Source: CAYQPF01 sp964419225
GTDB taxonomy: Bacteria; Cloacimonadota; Cloacimonadia; Cloacimonadales; CAYQPF01
NCBI GenBank assembly: GCA_964419225.1
Contig: CAYQPF010000053.1
Span: 1 to 28,939, forward strand
DNA: 28,939 nucleotides
Reading direction: 5' to 3'
Part shown: piece by piece, positions 1-7,289 of the stretch
How the letters are laid out: each line of letters opens with the position of its first letter
Numbering within the stretch: the first letter of the stretch is position 1
Notes under the pieces: model-generated
Databases searched by the model: none
Seen by the model: the letters and a program-made list of their open reading frames with translations, nothing else
What the model was told of the DNA's origin: nothing
Program-made: the position numbers and the translations under genes

Positions 1-47
1 CGGAAGCCACCGGGATAAATAGCCAATAAACTCGCCCGAAAAGGGCG
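1..47. repeat. Composite hairpin repeat, left copy cut by window edge
   Basis: Bases 1-13 match the right part of the GGTGGC-GGAA-GCCACC hairpin found whole at 1016-1035. Bases 33-47 form CGCCC-GAAAA-GGGCG, which is repeated at 1055-1069. The two hairpins occur in the same order with similar spacing in both places, so they form a composite dispersed repeat. There is no coding potential here. Function is unknown. Confidence 0.6.
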
Positions 48-91
48 TCCAATTGCATTATGCAGATGCCTCTTTAGTCGGTAGGAAGTCA

Positions 92-130
92 ACAACTTTA
101 GTTGTATTGGAGAATCAGGATTTATCCTGA
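92..130 (-). repeat. Pair of TAAA-loop hairpins
   Basis: Read on the minus strand, 115-130 is TCAGGA-TAAA-TCCTGA and 92-105 is ACAAC-TAAA-GTTGT with the loop inside the palindrome. Each is followed within a few bases by TTCTCC or ACTTCC. This is the same layout as the GGC-TAAA-GCC hairpins with a CGTTCC tail at 8049 and 16373. It resembles REP-type elements, but no REP-associated transposase is present in the window. Confidence 0.5.
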
Positions 131-156
131 AAAGACATGATATTTGAAACTTTTAA

Positions 157-831
157 TTAAATATATTTCTCTATTTCTCTAGCAATATGCATTCTATTTC
201 TCAATTTGTTGGATAAGATATGCAGTTTTAACGGTGGGACATTAATAGAGTGTCCTTTCCATTCGACTTTTTCCAGGTTCTTTTCCGCATAAGGCCCGAA
301 ATCCACATACCCCTGACTGTCAACCCAGTCTTCAGGTTCGAAGGCATAATCAACTCTGTAACCCTGATTAATAACTCCAAATCCTTTTACTACCCAACCG
401 CTTACATGATGAAAAGGTTCTACAATATATGGTTCTACAACACTGTGGATTTTACTAATTTCAGATTTATACGTCATGATATCAATATCATGAGGCAATA
501 CGTTCAGACCGCGAACAAATAGAGCAGCACTCCCAGCCAGCCACCATTTAATATTGTGTTTTTCATGTTCAGTGATAATCCAAAGCAAAGCTTTTTCCAA
601 GTCTTCCAGGGTACCTTTCCGGGAAATAGTCTCTTTGATAAACGCATTATATCTTTCTTCAATTTTGGGAAAATCATGCTCAAACATCATTGCTGAAAGC
701 GGTAACCTCTTTTCATAGTAATCCCCGGCAAGCGTATAAAACATGCCGGCTAATTGCTCATCACTCAACCCTTCCCGGCTTACTGCTCTGTAAACTACAT
801 CTTTATCCTGAACTATGATCTTAAATTGCAT
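157..831 (-). CDS. Nucleotidyltransferase-fold protein (MNT/AbiEii-like)
   Basis: This is a 224-residue protein with a nucleotidyltransferase signature. A Gly-Ser pair at residues 100-101 (LAGSAALFVRG) is followed by an Asp-x-Asp at 115-117 (PHDIDIM), with a possible third acidic residue at D160 (YRVDY). These would bind metal and nucleotide in the minimal nucleotidyltransferase fold used by antitoxin/toxin-type and resistance enzymes. The N-terminal 90 residues are helical and match no domain I know. I chose the ATG at 831 because TGAGGT lies just upstream; a GTG at 861 in the same frame would add 10 residues but has a less convincing site. No toxin or partner gene is adjacent. The substrate cannot be told from the sequence. 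The fold call is moderately secure and the biological role is open. Confidence 0.6.
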   Translation of the reverse strand: MQFKIIVQDKDVVYRAVSREGLSDEQLAGMFYTLAGDYYEKRLPLSAMMFEHDFPKIEERYNAFIKETISRKGTLEDLEKALLWIITEHEKHNIKWWLAGSAALFVRGLNVLPHDIDIMTYKSEISKIHSVVEPYIVEPFHHVSGWVVKGFGVINQGYRVDYAFEPEDWVDSQGYVDFGPYAEKNLEKVEWKGHSINVPPLKLHILSNKLRNRMHIAREIEKYI

Positions 832-986
832 TTTGACCTCACTATTTGAGTTATTTACCACTCCTGGAAAATCTTTAATTAAGCTTATAACTCAAGCTGC
901 GAAAAAGATAAGATTTGCAATAAAGTCAAACAATAAAAGTAAACAACACTTGCATTGAATCAAATTTCCTGTGCTATTCCAACAAT

Positions 987-1069
987 TGCACCGAAGGTGC
1001 ATACTTTCATGGTAGCCGGTGGCGGAAGCCACCGGATTCATTCACATACAATTCCGCCCGAAAAGGGCG
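987..1069. repeat. Three short perfect hairpins in a row
   Basis: TGCACC-GAA-GGTGCA (987-1001), CCGGTGGC-GGAA-GCCACCGG (1016-1035) and CGCCC-GAAAA-GGGCG (1055-1069) follow one another in the non-coding gap upstream of the nucleotidyltransferase gene. The last two repeat the arrangement at 1-47. Bases 832-986 hold nothing I recognise. Confidence 0.6.
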
Positions 1070-1205
1070 TCCTGTTGATCCTGTATATCGATGCTAAGAG
1101 AAGAGAATATTTTGCATGGATTAACAGGATGTTCAGAATGAGAGAGTTTTTTCTGCCTTTCTTCTCTTCACAGACCACTGACCACTGGTTACTGACTACT
1201 GACCA

Positions 1206-1340
1206 CTATCTGGCATATGCAAACGACTGGGGAGGTTTTATTCCATAATCAACCGTCAAATCTTGAGGATTATCGTACAGGTTGGCATTCTTGATCTCGA
1301 TGGCATAACCTTTGTCTTTATTTAAGAAATACTCAAAAAA
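1206..1340 (-). pseudogene. ASCH-domain gene, duplicated 3' fragment (copy A)
   Basis: On the minus strand 44 codons read EYFLNKDKGYAIEI ... PPQSFAYAR before a TAG stop. That is the typical last third of a small ASCH (RNA-binding, PUA-like) protein. The frame is closed by a TAA directly upstream of the FFEYF codons, and no start codon or binding site precedes it. It is identical to copy B, 305 bp away. It cannot make a functional domain alone. Confidence 0.7.
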
Positions 1341-1370
1341 TTATTCCGAATTTTATACATTCTGATTTAT

Positions 1371-1447
1371 CTCATCCTGTGTATCTTGTATATCGATGCT
1401 AAGGAAAGAGACTATTTTGCATGGATATACAGGATATTCAGGATGAG
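1371..1447. repeat. Palindromic head of the repeat element (best copy)
   Basis: The left arm 1371-1399 (CTCATCCTGTGTATC...) and right arm 1419-1447 are 29 nt each and pair at 25 of 29 positions around a 19-nt loop. Related arms occur at 1071-1142 and 1679-1752, with base changes between copies. It is followed by the heptamer run GACCACT GACCACT GGTTACT GACTACT GACCACT. No open reading frame lies inside, so if it moves it does so non-autonomously. Confidence 0.65.
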
Positions 1448-1510
1448 AGAGTATCTTCTCCCTTTCTTCTCTTCACAGACCACTGACCACTGGTTACTGA
1501 CTACTGACCA

Positions 1511-1645
1511 CTATCTGGCATATGCAAACGACTGGGGAGGTTTTATTCCATAATCAACCGTCAAATCTTGAGGATTATCGTACAGGTTGGCATTCTTGAT
1601 CTCGATGGCATAACCTTTGTCTTTATTTAAGAAATACTCAAAAAA
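1511..1645 (-). pseudogene. ASCH-domain gene, 3' fragment (copy B)
   Basis: These are the same 44 codons as copy A, ending in PPQSFAYAR and a TAG that falls at the boundary with the heptamer repeats. This copy is nearer the N-terminal fragment and is probably the original 3' end, now separated from residue 68 of the protein by the repeat element at 1680-1806. A run of six T bases just before the FFEYF codons puts the upstream bases out of frame, so the gene was probably already frameshifted. Confidence 0.7.
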
Positions 1646-1804
1646 TTATTCCGAATTTTATACATTCTGATTTAGCCCCTCCTGTGTATCTTGTACATTG
1701 ATGCCAAGGGAAAGAGAATATTTGCATGGATTAACAGGATGTTCAGGATGAGAGAGTTTCTTCTCCCTTTCTTTTCTTCACTGACTACTGACCACTGTCC
1801 ACTA

Positions 1805-2008
1805 TACTATTTCCCAGAGATCTTCCGTTGTCTCATAAAAAATATCATTTATTTCAAACTCACCGATTACTTTCTTCATGGGTGAACTGGCATAAACCAA
1901 CACTATGTTCACGTCTTTTTTAAATATCGTCCTTCTAAATTCGAACAGCTTTTTCCCCTGAAATATTTGCATCGCGAATTCAGGCTTAATCGATAAAATA
2001 ACCCTCAT
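1805..2008 (-). pseudogene. ASCH-domain protein, N-terminal fragment
   Basis: From an ATG at 2008 the frame reads MRVILSIKPEFAMQIFQGKK and continues through LFEFRR to TEDLWEIV, then stops at a TAG supplied by the repeat element (1802-1804). The SIKPEFA, KxxEFRR and VYASSP motifs are typical of ASCH domains, which are predicted RNA-binding domains. Family members are roughly 110-120 residues; this fragment has 68 and lacks the C-terminal strands. Those strands are found out of place at 1511-1645 and 1206-1340. The gene therefore looks broken by the repeat element rather than naturally short. Confidence 0.75.
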
Positions 2009-2084
2009 TAATCTTTGCCTCTACAATGATCTTTCTAAACTGATCATCACTCAATTTATAAAATCCCATTAATTTACTGTTCAT
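1986..2084 (-). CDS. Small ORF or gene remnant overlapping TIR and ASCH genes
   Basis: A 32-codon frame begins at an ATG (2084) overlapping the last codons of the TIR gene. It reads on through GFYKLSDDQFRKIIVE to a TAA at 1986, 23 bases inside the ASCH fragment. It has the composition of real protein and overlaps both neighbours, as coupled genes do. It may be a true short peptide. It may instead be the last exon-like scrap of a gene that once preceded ASCH and was replaced when the TIR gene arrived. I do not recognise it, and the evidence is thin. Confidence 0.3.
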   Translation of the reverse strand: MNSKLMGFYKLSDDQFRKIIVEAKINEGYFID

Positions 2085-2877
2085 TATTGATAATATACCA
2101 TTTAAAAAAGTCCTTTCCTTTATCTGTTAGTGATGCATAATTTCGGGATGATAGTTCTAATAGACCAAATGCGACAGCAGCAGACAGATCGAACTCATTA
2201 CCACCAGATATTGATGAATTTCGCAGAAATATGTCTTTACTAAGTAAAAATTTGTCTATCTTTTTTGAGCTAACAAATTGTTTAAATTCTTCCACCACCT
2301 TTAGATTTGCACTATTATTTATCAAACTGGCTACTTGATTTTCCAAATCCAGAATCTTTTTATCCTTTTGAAAAATCTCCTTATCCTTAGCTAATAATTG
2401 CTTCTGAGTTTCAATATCTCCTCCCTGAAGAGAAAAATACTTACTCCAAATTGCTGTGATAAGTTGTCCGAGTTGAATTTTTGTATAATCTGAAGGCATG
2501 AGATGTAATAAATCATCAGTTAATTCTGGATATCGTTCAGCTATTTCATTATATGTTTCTTTAGTATCAAAAATTGAGATAATTTTTCTTAAGTCAAATT
2601 GGCTTGTCTTTTTGTTTTCCTCTCTTAAAACATGCTTTATTTCTTGATCTACCCAACTTGAATGAAGTGATTTTGTTGTAAAGAAGATTAGGACGATATC
2701 TGCTTTATCCAGCCCATCGCGGAATATTGATTTTCTTAAATTGTCGCCAGGAACTATTTTCTGTTTATCTAACCAGACATTAATATAGCATTCTTCTAAA
2801 TCTGCTACTATTGGTAAAACTAATGATTCCTTATCTTCCGATGAATGACTAACGAATACTAACACAGACTGTCCCAT
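2074..2877 (-). CDS. TIR-domain protein with C-terminal coiled coil and winged-helix-like end
   Basis: This is a 267-residue protein. Residues 4-130 are a bacterial TIR domain: the strand VLVFVSHSSEDKE (5-17), the VWLDKQKIVPGDN loop, and LHSSWVDQEI, whose Glu79 is at the place of the catalytic Glu of NAD+-cleaving TIR domains. Residues about 155-190 are a Lys/Glu-rich coiled coil. The last 70 residues (AVAFGLLELSS ... SLTDKGKDFF) look like a winged helix. I chose the ATG at 2877 because AGGAGG sits six bases upstream (2884-2889); an upstream in-frame ATG at 2943 has no such site. It follows the ATPase-TOPRIM gene with a 66-base gap, as in an operon. The likely role is a defence effector that depletes NAD+ or makes a nucleotide signal. 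The fold is secure and the activity is inferred. Confidence 0.85.
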   Translation of the reverse strand: MGQSVLVFVSHSSEDKESLVLPIVADLEECYINVWLDKQKIVPGDNLRKSIFRDGLDKADIVLIFFTTKSLHSSWVDQEIKHVLREENKKTSQFDLRKIISIFDTKETYNEIAERYPELTDDLLHLMPSDYTKIQLGQLITAIWSKYFSLQGGDIETQKQLLAKDKEIFQKDKKILDLENQVASLINNSANLKVVEEFKQFVSSKKIDKFLLSKDIFLRNSSISGGNEFDLSAAVAFGLLELSSRNYASLTDKGKDFFKWYIINNEQ

Positions 2878-2943
2878 AAAAAACCTCCTTTCTGTAAAAA
2901 CAAAACAGAATTTATTCAGAAATATTGCAGTAAAAATCTCCAA

Positions 2944-4545
2944 TTATATAAATATACATGATTCAAGTGCCTTATAAATCTTCATATTTTTATTAATCAC
3001 TTCTGAAAGATTAATTTTAAATTTCTCTTGATTAATACTAACTATTATATTACATATCGTCTTGATACGTCCAGTTTCATCTTTTAGATTTTGATTTTCG
3101 ATGTCTGTAACAAAATTATCATACGCATTTTCGTCAAATTGAAGATCTTTCAGTTTACAGTATTCTTGTAGTACTTCTTTATCATATAGATAATTTTCAA
3201 TTTCCCATCTCTCTAACATTCTATGGTGTGTTGGATTACTATCTAAATAGATATCCCTATCTGCCATAGATGTTTGTTTTCCTGAGGCACTGTCGCGATC
3301 TTTGAGTAATAGAATTTCAACCTTTGAAAAGACTTTTGTTAAAATAGCTATAGCAATTTGACTCCTATGATCTAATTCAGTATTACCACCACTTGAAATA
3401 AAAAGCGTATCGGGATATTTCTCAGAAAAAATATTATTATATACTATTGCATCTAATCCTCTTTCTTCTCCATTATTGCTGGGTTCAGCTCTACCCTCAC
3501 AGTAAATAATCCTTTTGGGACTAATTAATCCTGTCAAATCATCTAATGCAGTATGAAATATGTCTTTCCATTTTGAATGTGATACATGAATAGGGTTAAG
3601 AATTTGAACTGATGATGCCCAAGGTATATCACTCTTAAACTCTATTATTTGACATTCATCTTTCAACTCTTCCTGTAAAGCTCTCAAAAAGCCAATACTA
3701 TGTGTTGCTATCCAGATTTGGCAATTTGGATCAATGAGCTTATTGATTTCAATTAAAAGTTTTCTTTGTATTGCAGTATTAATATGTAACTCTGGTTCAT
3801 CAAAAAGAAAAATAGTGTCATTATATTCTTCTTTTCTCAAATACAAATCGAGCAATATATCAAATACCTCTTTTTCCCCTGAAGATAAAACATTAAAATC
3901 GAATGAGTTCAAATAATCTGATTTTTTGAAATATAAAGTACCTCGACTAGATTCAATATTTCCAATACTATCTAATCTCAAATTTAAACAATTCTCTAAA
4001 GAATCATTTAGGTGTCCAATAATTACTTTTTTTGCTTCAGAGGGCTTACAATCTTCTTCATTTAAATAATTATTATACTTTATATAAAGTCGCCGATAAT
4101 TATCTTCCATTTTATCATCTAAATCTGAAGTGGTTGTTGCACCATAATTGTTTAAGGTTATATCAGTGGTTGCCCTAGACTCTGATATTCTCAAATTATT
4201 ATTATATCTGTAAGGACTTCTAAATGAAAATAGTGTGTTTTGTTTCCCAATTTTTTGTCTTTCATTTGATTTAGAATCATAAGAGCCTTCAATAAATTCT
4301 ATTTCAATATTTTGCCAATTAAAATCATTACTTTGGGTCATTGAGTGATAACTTGAATCTTTATAGCCTTTATTCCCGATTTGTTGATGGACGTTGTTAT
4401 AATATAAGATTCCGTCAAAAACACTACTTTTGCCACACCCATTTGGGCCAATTAGAGCAATAATTCTCTTAGGCTTTTCACCAAGGTCAATTGTTAAATC
4501 GTGAAATCTCTTATATTCCTTAAGTCTAATTTTTTTTATTCTCAT
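2944..4545 (-). CDS. AAA15-type ATPase fused to TOPRIM-like nuclease domain (DUF4435/OLD-like)
   Basis: This is a 533-residue protein. The ABC/SMC-like ATPase half has Walker A GPNGCGKSS at 33-41, signature LSSGE ending at Glu224, Walker B FLFDEPELH with Asp249-Glu250, and a switch His in IATHS. The second half fits a TOPRIM fold: Glu350 in IIYCEGRAEP, the SSGGNTELD loop, Asp416-Arg-Asp418 in LLLKDRDS, then WEIENYLYD, which recalls DUF4435. The same ATPase-TOPRIM combination occurs in OLD nucleases, Gabija GajA and the PARIS system (AriA/AriB, sometimes fused). An AAAGGA site precedes the ATG at 4545. The TIR gene lies directly downstream. No UvrD-like helicase is nearby, so it is not Gabija. 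It probably senses infection and cuts nucleic acid. The domain calls are good and the system name is uncertain. Confidence 0.8.
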   Translation of the reverse strand: MRIKKIRLKEYKRFHDLTIDLGEKPKRIIALIGPNGCGKSSVFDGILYYNNVHQQIGNKGYKDSSYHSMTQSNDFNWQNIEIEFIEGSYDSKSNERQKIGKQNTLFSFRSPYRYNNNLRISESRATTDITLNNYGATTTSDLDDKMEDNYRRLYIKYNNYLNEEDCKPSEAKKVIIGHLNDSLENCLNLRLDSIGNIESSRGTLYFKKSDYLNSFDFNVLSSGEKEVFDILLDLYLRKEEYNDTIFLFDEPELHINTAIQRKLLIEINKLIDPNCQIWIATHSIGFLRALQEELKDECQIIEFKSDIPWASSVQILNPIHVSHSKWKDIFHTALDDLTGLISPKRIIYCEGRAEPSNNGEERGLDAIVYNNIFSEKYPDTLFISSGGNTELDHRSQIAIAILTKVFSKVEILLLKDRDSASGKQTSMADRDIYLDSNPTHHRMLERWEIENYLYDKEVLQEYCKLKDLQFDENAYDNFVTDIENQNLKDETGRIKTICNIIVSINQEKFKINLSEVINKNMKIYKALESCIFI

Positions 4546-4611
4546 TTTGTTTCCTTTTTAATATTCTACATTTACTAGTTTCTTTTTTGCCAATATGTTA
4601 ATGTTAGTAAT

Positions 4612-4644
4612 TCATCCTTCAGCGATAATATGCAACCGGATCAA
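4612..4644 (-). pseudogene. DUF4276-like gene cut off after ten codons
   Basis: Directly overlapping the stop of the COG4637-type ATPase, a frame starting with TTG at 4644 reads (M)IRLHIIAEG and then hits TGA at 4612. As I recall the family, COG4637 ATPases are usually followed by a DUF4276 protein that begins with just such a strand and an EGxTE motif. The sequence leaves that pattern right after the Glu-Gly. The rest of the partner, roughly 200 residues, is missing, and 66 bases later the next gene starts. The match is short, so I rely on position as much as on sequence. Confidence 0.5.
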
Positions 4645-5768
4645 GGTCTTCCTCCAATGAGGTTTTTATCCCATAATTCTGAAATACTGTAATCATTAAG
4701 CCACTCCTGTAAGTTATCAGTGCTAAGATGCCTGAATACAGAACCATCATTTTTCCGTTCAACTACGATTACTTGATCAACTTCCATCAGATCAACTAAG
4801 TAAGGTGACTGAGTAGCCAGAATAATCTGACAATTCTGAGAAGCTATTTTGATCATTCCGATTAAATCAAGTAAAGCTTCAGGATGCAAGCCTAATTCAG
4901 GTTCATCTATGACAATTACATTGGGTAGTTTATCAGCTGGTTGCAATAACAGACTTGCAAGTGCCATGAATCTTAAAGAACCATCTGAGATCTGACTTGG
5001 TCCGAACTGATGCTTGTTACGGCTGTCAATCCAGTCCAGTCTGATCAGTTCTTGATTATTAGCCAAGGGTTCCAAGGCGAATTCATGAAATTGTGGCATT
5101 ATTTTGCTGATTCTGTTTTCGATCCTTTCATAGTAATCAGGATACTGAAACTTCATGGCATATAGAAATGTAGCCAGATTATCTGCATCGTTTCTAAGAT
5201 ATTTCGCTTCATTTGTATTGACTGGTTTTCTTATTCCGGCATTTTCAGATGTATCACTGAATTGATAAACAAAACAGTTTTTCAGTATATCATGGATGGC
5301 TTTTGCAGTCTTGTTATTTACTCCGGCTTCTTGTAATTTGCTTTCCTGATGGCCTTTCCCAATCACAACATCGGCATTAATCTTGTTATGGTTTTTCTTA
5401 ATATTCTTAACCTGCTCATTTGCAAACATCATTTGCCCTTGATGCGAATGACTTAAAGAAAACTCATATATATAATGCTCTGAAGATGTGTTTGCAAAAT
5501 CTAATTTTGCATCAAAACTCTTAGACTCCTTTGTCCCATAATAAAGGATTGAATCAGCGTACCCTGATTTGCCAATGAAAAGTTGTAATGCATCAGTTGT
5601 CAGATGATTCAACAATTGGAAAAATGAGACTAAATTACTTTTGCCAACACCATTAGCACCTATCAGCACATTGATATCACCAAATTCAATTTTTTGTTCT
5701 TCTTTTCCAATTGATTTAAAGTTCTTCAAAATTAATGACTTCAATTTATGCTTTTCCATTTTATCCAT
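4641..5768 (-). CDS. COG4637-type ABC/SMC-like ATPase (AAA_21)
   Basis: This is a 375-residue stand-alone ATPase. Walker A is GANGVGKS at 37-44, the signature-like segment is QISDGSLRFMAL, and Walker B is VIVIDEPELGLHP with Asp288-Glu289, followed by ATQSPYLV. It ends in SELWDKNLIGGRP, an ending typical of COG4637 predicted ATPases. A GAGGG site lies four bases before the ATG at 5768. Such ATPases usually work with a downstream DUF4276 partner, often within defence islands. Here the partner is reduced to about ten codons (4612-4644), so this copy is orphaned. The reading frame itself is intact. A second, decayed copy of its 3' end lies at 7303-7391. The family assignment is firm and the cellular role is inferred. 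Confidence 0.85.
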   Translation of the reverse strand: MDKMEKHKLKSLILKNFKSIGKEEQKIEFGDINVLIGANGVGKSNLVSFFQLLNHLTTDALQLFIGKSGYADSILYYGTKESKSFDAKLDFANTSSEHYIYEFSLSHSHQGQMMFANEQVKNIKKNHNKINADVVIGKGHQESKLQEAGVNNKTAKAIHDILKNCFVYQFSDTSENAGIRKPVNTNEAKYLRNDADNLATFLYAMKFQYPDYYERIENRISKIMPQFHEFALEPLANNQELIRLDWIDSRNKHQFGPSQISDGSLRFMALASLLLQPADKLPNVIVIDEPELGLHPEALLDLIGMIKIASQNCQIILATQSPYLVDLMEVDQVIVVERKNDGSVFRHLSTDNLQEWLNDYSISELWDKNLIGGRP

Positions 5769-5932
5769 AGAACCCTCTTTATCTAAACTATTTCAGAATA
5801 ATTAATTTAAGATCAAATTAATCTTTTCTTGTTTAGCTGTAAAGTTTTAAAAATAGTCTCAATGATTACAAATGCAGGACATATGACTATTTGCTGTTGC
5901 TAAAGGACTTTTCAGAGTGGAATCATGTATCT

Positions 5933-7021
5933 TTATCTATTGTCGATTTCTTGAACATAGTAACTACCTAAATTATCTGTTATGTAAACAGGTCTATTAC
6001 CATCATTCCTCAAATCGGATATTACCTGAGCAGATGGATGTCCATAATTATTATTACCTCCATGAGATATTGGACATATCATTTCATGAAACATATTTTT
6101 GCAAAAAGATTTTAAATCACCATGATGTGGAATTTGTATTGTTCCAACATTATTCCAATATTGTTGAAAAATAGATGGTAGGTGTGTATAATTTAAATCA
6201 GCATCTCCAGAATAGATGCACCCCATGTTGGTCTTGTTGGTTGGATTATTAAACAATAAATTCAATATAAAGTTTTCCTCTTCGTTGTAATCTTCATTGA
6301 GAAAAGGACCAGAATATACTAACATCGAGTTTTGATTTATTCTTCCAGTTACCATATTATATGCTTTCTTTATTATTGATCGATTCTTAATGGCATAATC
6401 AATATCTATCTTAAATCTATCAATATCTAAACCTTCAGATAGAAAGATATTTTCTAACTCTTGGCTTCTATCGTGATATTCAATGTTGTATGGCACAAAT
6501 ATCCAATCATAATGTGAGATTATAGTTCCACTCGAAAGATAATCGCCATCTCTTAAATCCTTAACAGATTTTTCTTCGTGATAGTTAGTTTCTTCATTGT
6601 ATCTTTCTTTCTTATATTCAGGATTTCCATCATATGGACGAACCCTAATTATTTTGGTAAATTCTCCGAAATACTTTTCAGGATTGTCTATTAGACTAGA
6701 TATATCAGGATATCCCAAACTCCTGTAAATGTTAATTAATATTTCTTCCCCGTCATGTAATAATGGTAATACAACCATTTTTATTTTAAAATTATCCTTC
6801 AAAGTTTTAATCAAACTAACGTGATCAAAGTCAAAATGTGAAATAAATAGTATATCAATATCAGATTTTTGATAGAAGCTTGTTTTAACATGAGCTATTG
6901 CTTGTTTTTGACTACTACTTGTACCACAATCGTAAACAATATTAAATTCGTTACCACCTATGTCATGTCTTTCCGAATAGAATGCTCCTTGACCAACAGG
7001 ATGAAAAATTCGTTGTACCAT
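5933..7021 (-). CDS. ComEC-like metallo-beta-lactamase-fold hydrolase
   Basis: This is a soluble protein of 362 residues. Metal-site motifs appear in order: SHFDFDH at 61-67 (HxDxDH type), YSGDAD at about 270-275, IPHHGD with His299-His300, and near the end SHGGNNNYGHPS followed by VYITDNLGSYY. This set is the one seen in the MBL domain of ComEC/Rec2 DNA-uptake proteins, but there are no membrane segments and no competence domain. I start it at the ATG at 7021, which has AGAGG just upstream and begins with the conserved HPVGQGAF strand; an in-frame ATG at 7063 lacks a site. It is followed, after 165 bases, by the COG4637-type ATPase on the same strand. It is probably a nuclease or phosphodiesterase in the defence cluster. 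The substrate is unknown. Confidence 0.75.
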   Translation of the reverse strand: MVQRIFHPVGQGAFYSERHDIGGNEFNIVYDCGTSSSQKQAIAHVKTSFYQKSDIDILFISHFDFDHVSLIKTLKDNFKIKMVVLPLLHDGEEILINIYRSLGYPDISSLIDNPEKYFGEFTKIIRVRPYDGNPEYKKERYNEETNYHEEKSVKDLRDGDYLSSGTIISHYDWIFVPYNIEYHDRSQELENIFLSEGLDIDRFKIDIDYAIKNRSIIKKAYNMVTGRINQNSMLVYSGPFLNEDYNEEENFILNLLFNNPTNKTNMGCIYSGDADLNYTHLPSIFQQYWNNVGTIQIPHHGDLKSFCKNMFHEMICPISHGGNNNYGHPSAQVISDLRNDGNRPVYITDNLGSYYVQEIDNR

Positions 7022-7289
7022 AATTCCTCTTATAATGTAATTATTTTTTTCGTTAAAGATCATTATATCACTAAGTGATTTATTATTGTAGCTATTTAAG
7101 ATTACATAGTTTAATTGTCAATAAAATTAAAATTTGAATAATAATCTTCATGTTTTATTTATATGAATAACCTAATAATTGTTGATTAAACCAATTTCGA
7201 TATAGTTATTCCAACATCGATTAATTTTAAAAAAGCATAAAAATAAGATATGATACGTTTCCATGGAACCATCTGTTTCCACCTCTCCG

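Larger units (their letters stand above)
1070..1806. repeat. Direct repeat of 305-bp period, about 2.4 copies
   Basis: Unit starts near 1070, 1375 and 1680. Each unit has a head of about 130 bp: an imperfect palindrome followed by heptamers of the GACCACT type. In the first two units the head is followed by about 165 bp of ASCH gene 3' end. From the heptamers through the ASCH part (about 1168-1371 against 1473-1676) the two copies look identical by eye, while the palindromic heads differ at several positions. The third unit has only the head and stops where the ASCH N-terminal fragment begins. Confidence 0.85.

Noticed and set aside
955..1248. 97-residue plus-strand frame (and a similar one at 1691-1885)
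   Set aside because: They run through hairpins, heptamers and the antisense of the ASCH fragment. They arise from the repeat and have no binding site or recognisable domain.
1070..1806. CRISPR-like array
   Set aside because: The period is 305 bp, the repeated part is long and contains a gene end, and there are no unique spacers or cas genes.
2074..4545. Thoeris or Gabija system
   Set aside because: No ThsA-type SIR2/macro partner and no UvrD-like helicase are present. The ATPase-TOPRIM protein resembles a fused PARIS-like protein more than GajA, but I would not name it.
2936..5941. Inverted match of about 24 bases between the end of the ATPase-TOPRIM gene and the end of the MBL gene (GAATCATGTAT...)
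   Set aside because: Only 11 bases match exactly, in AT-rich sequence, with a gap. Chance is a sufficient explanation.
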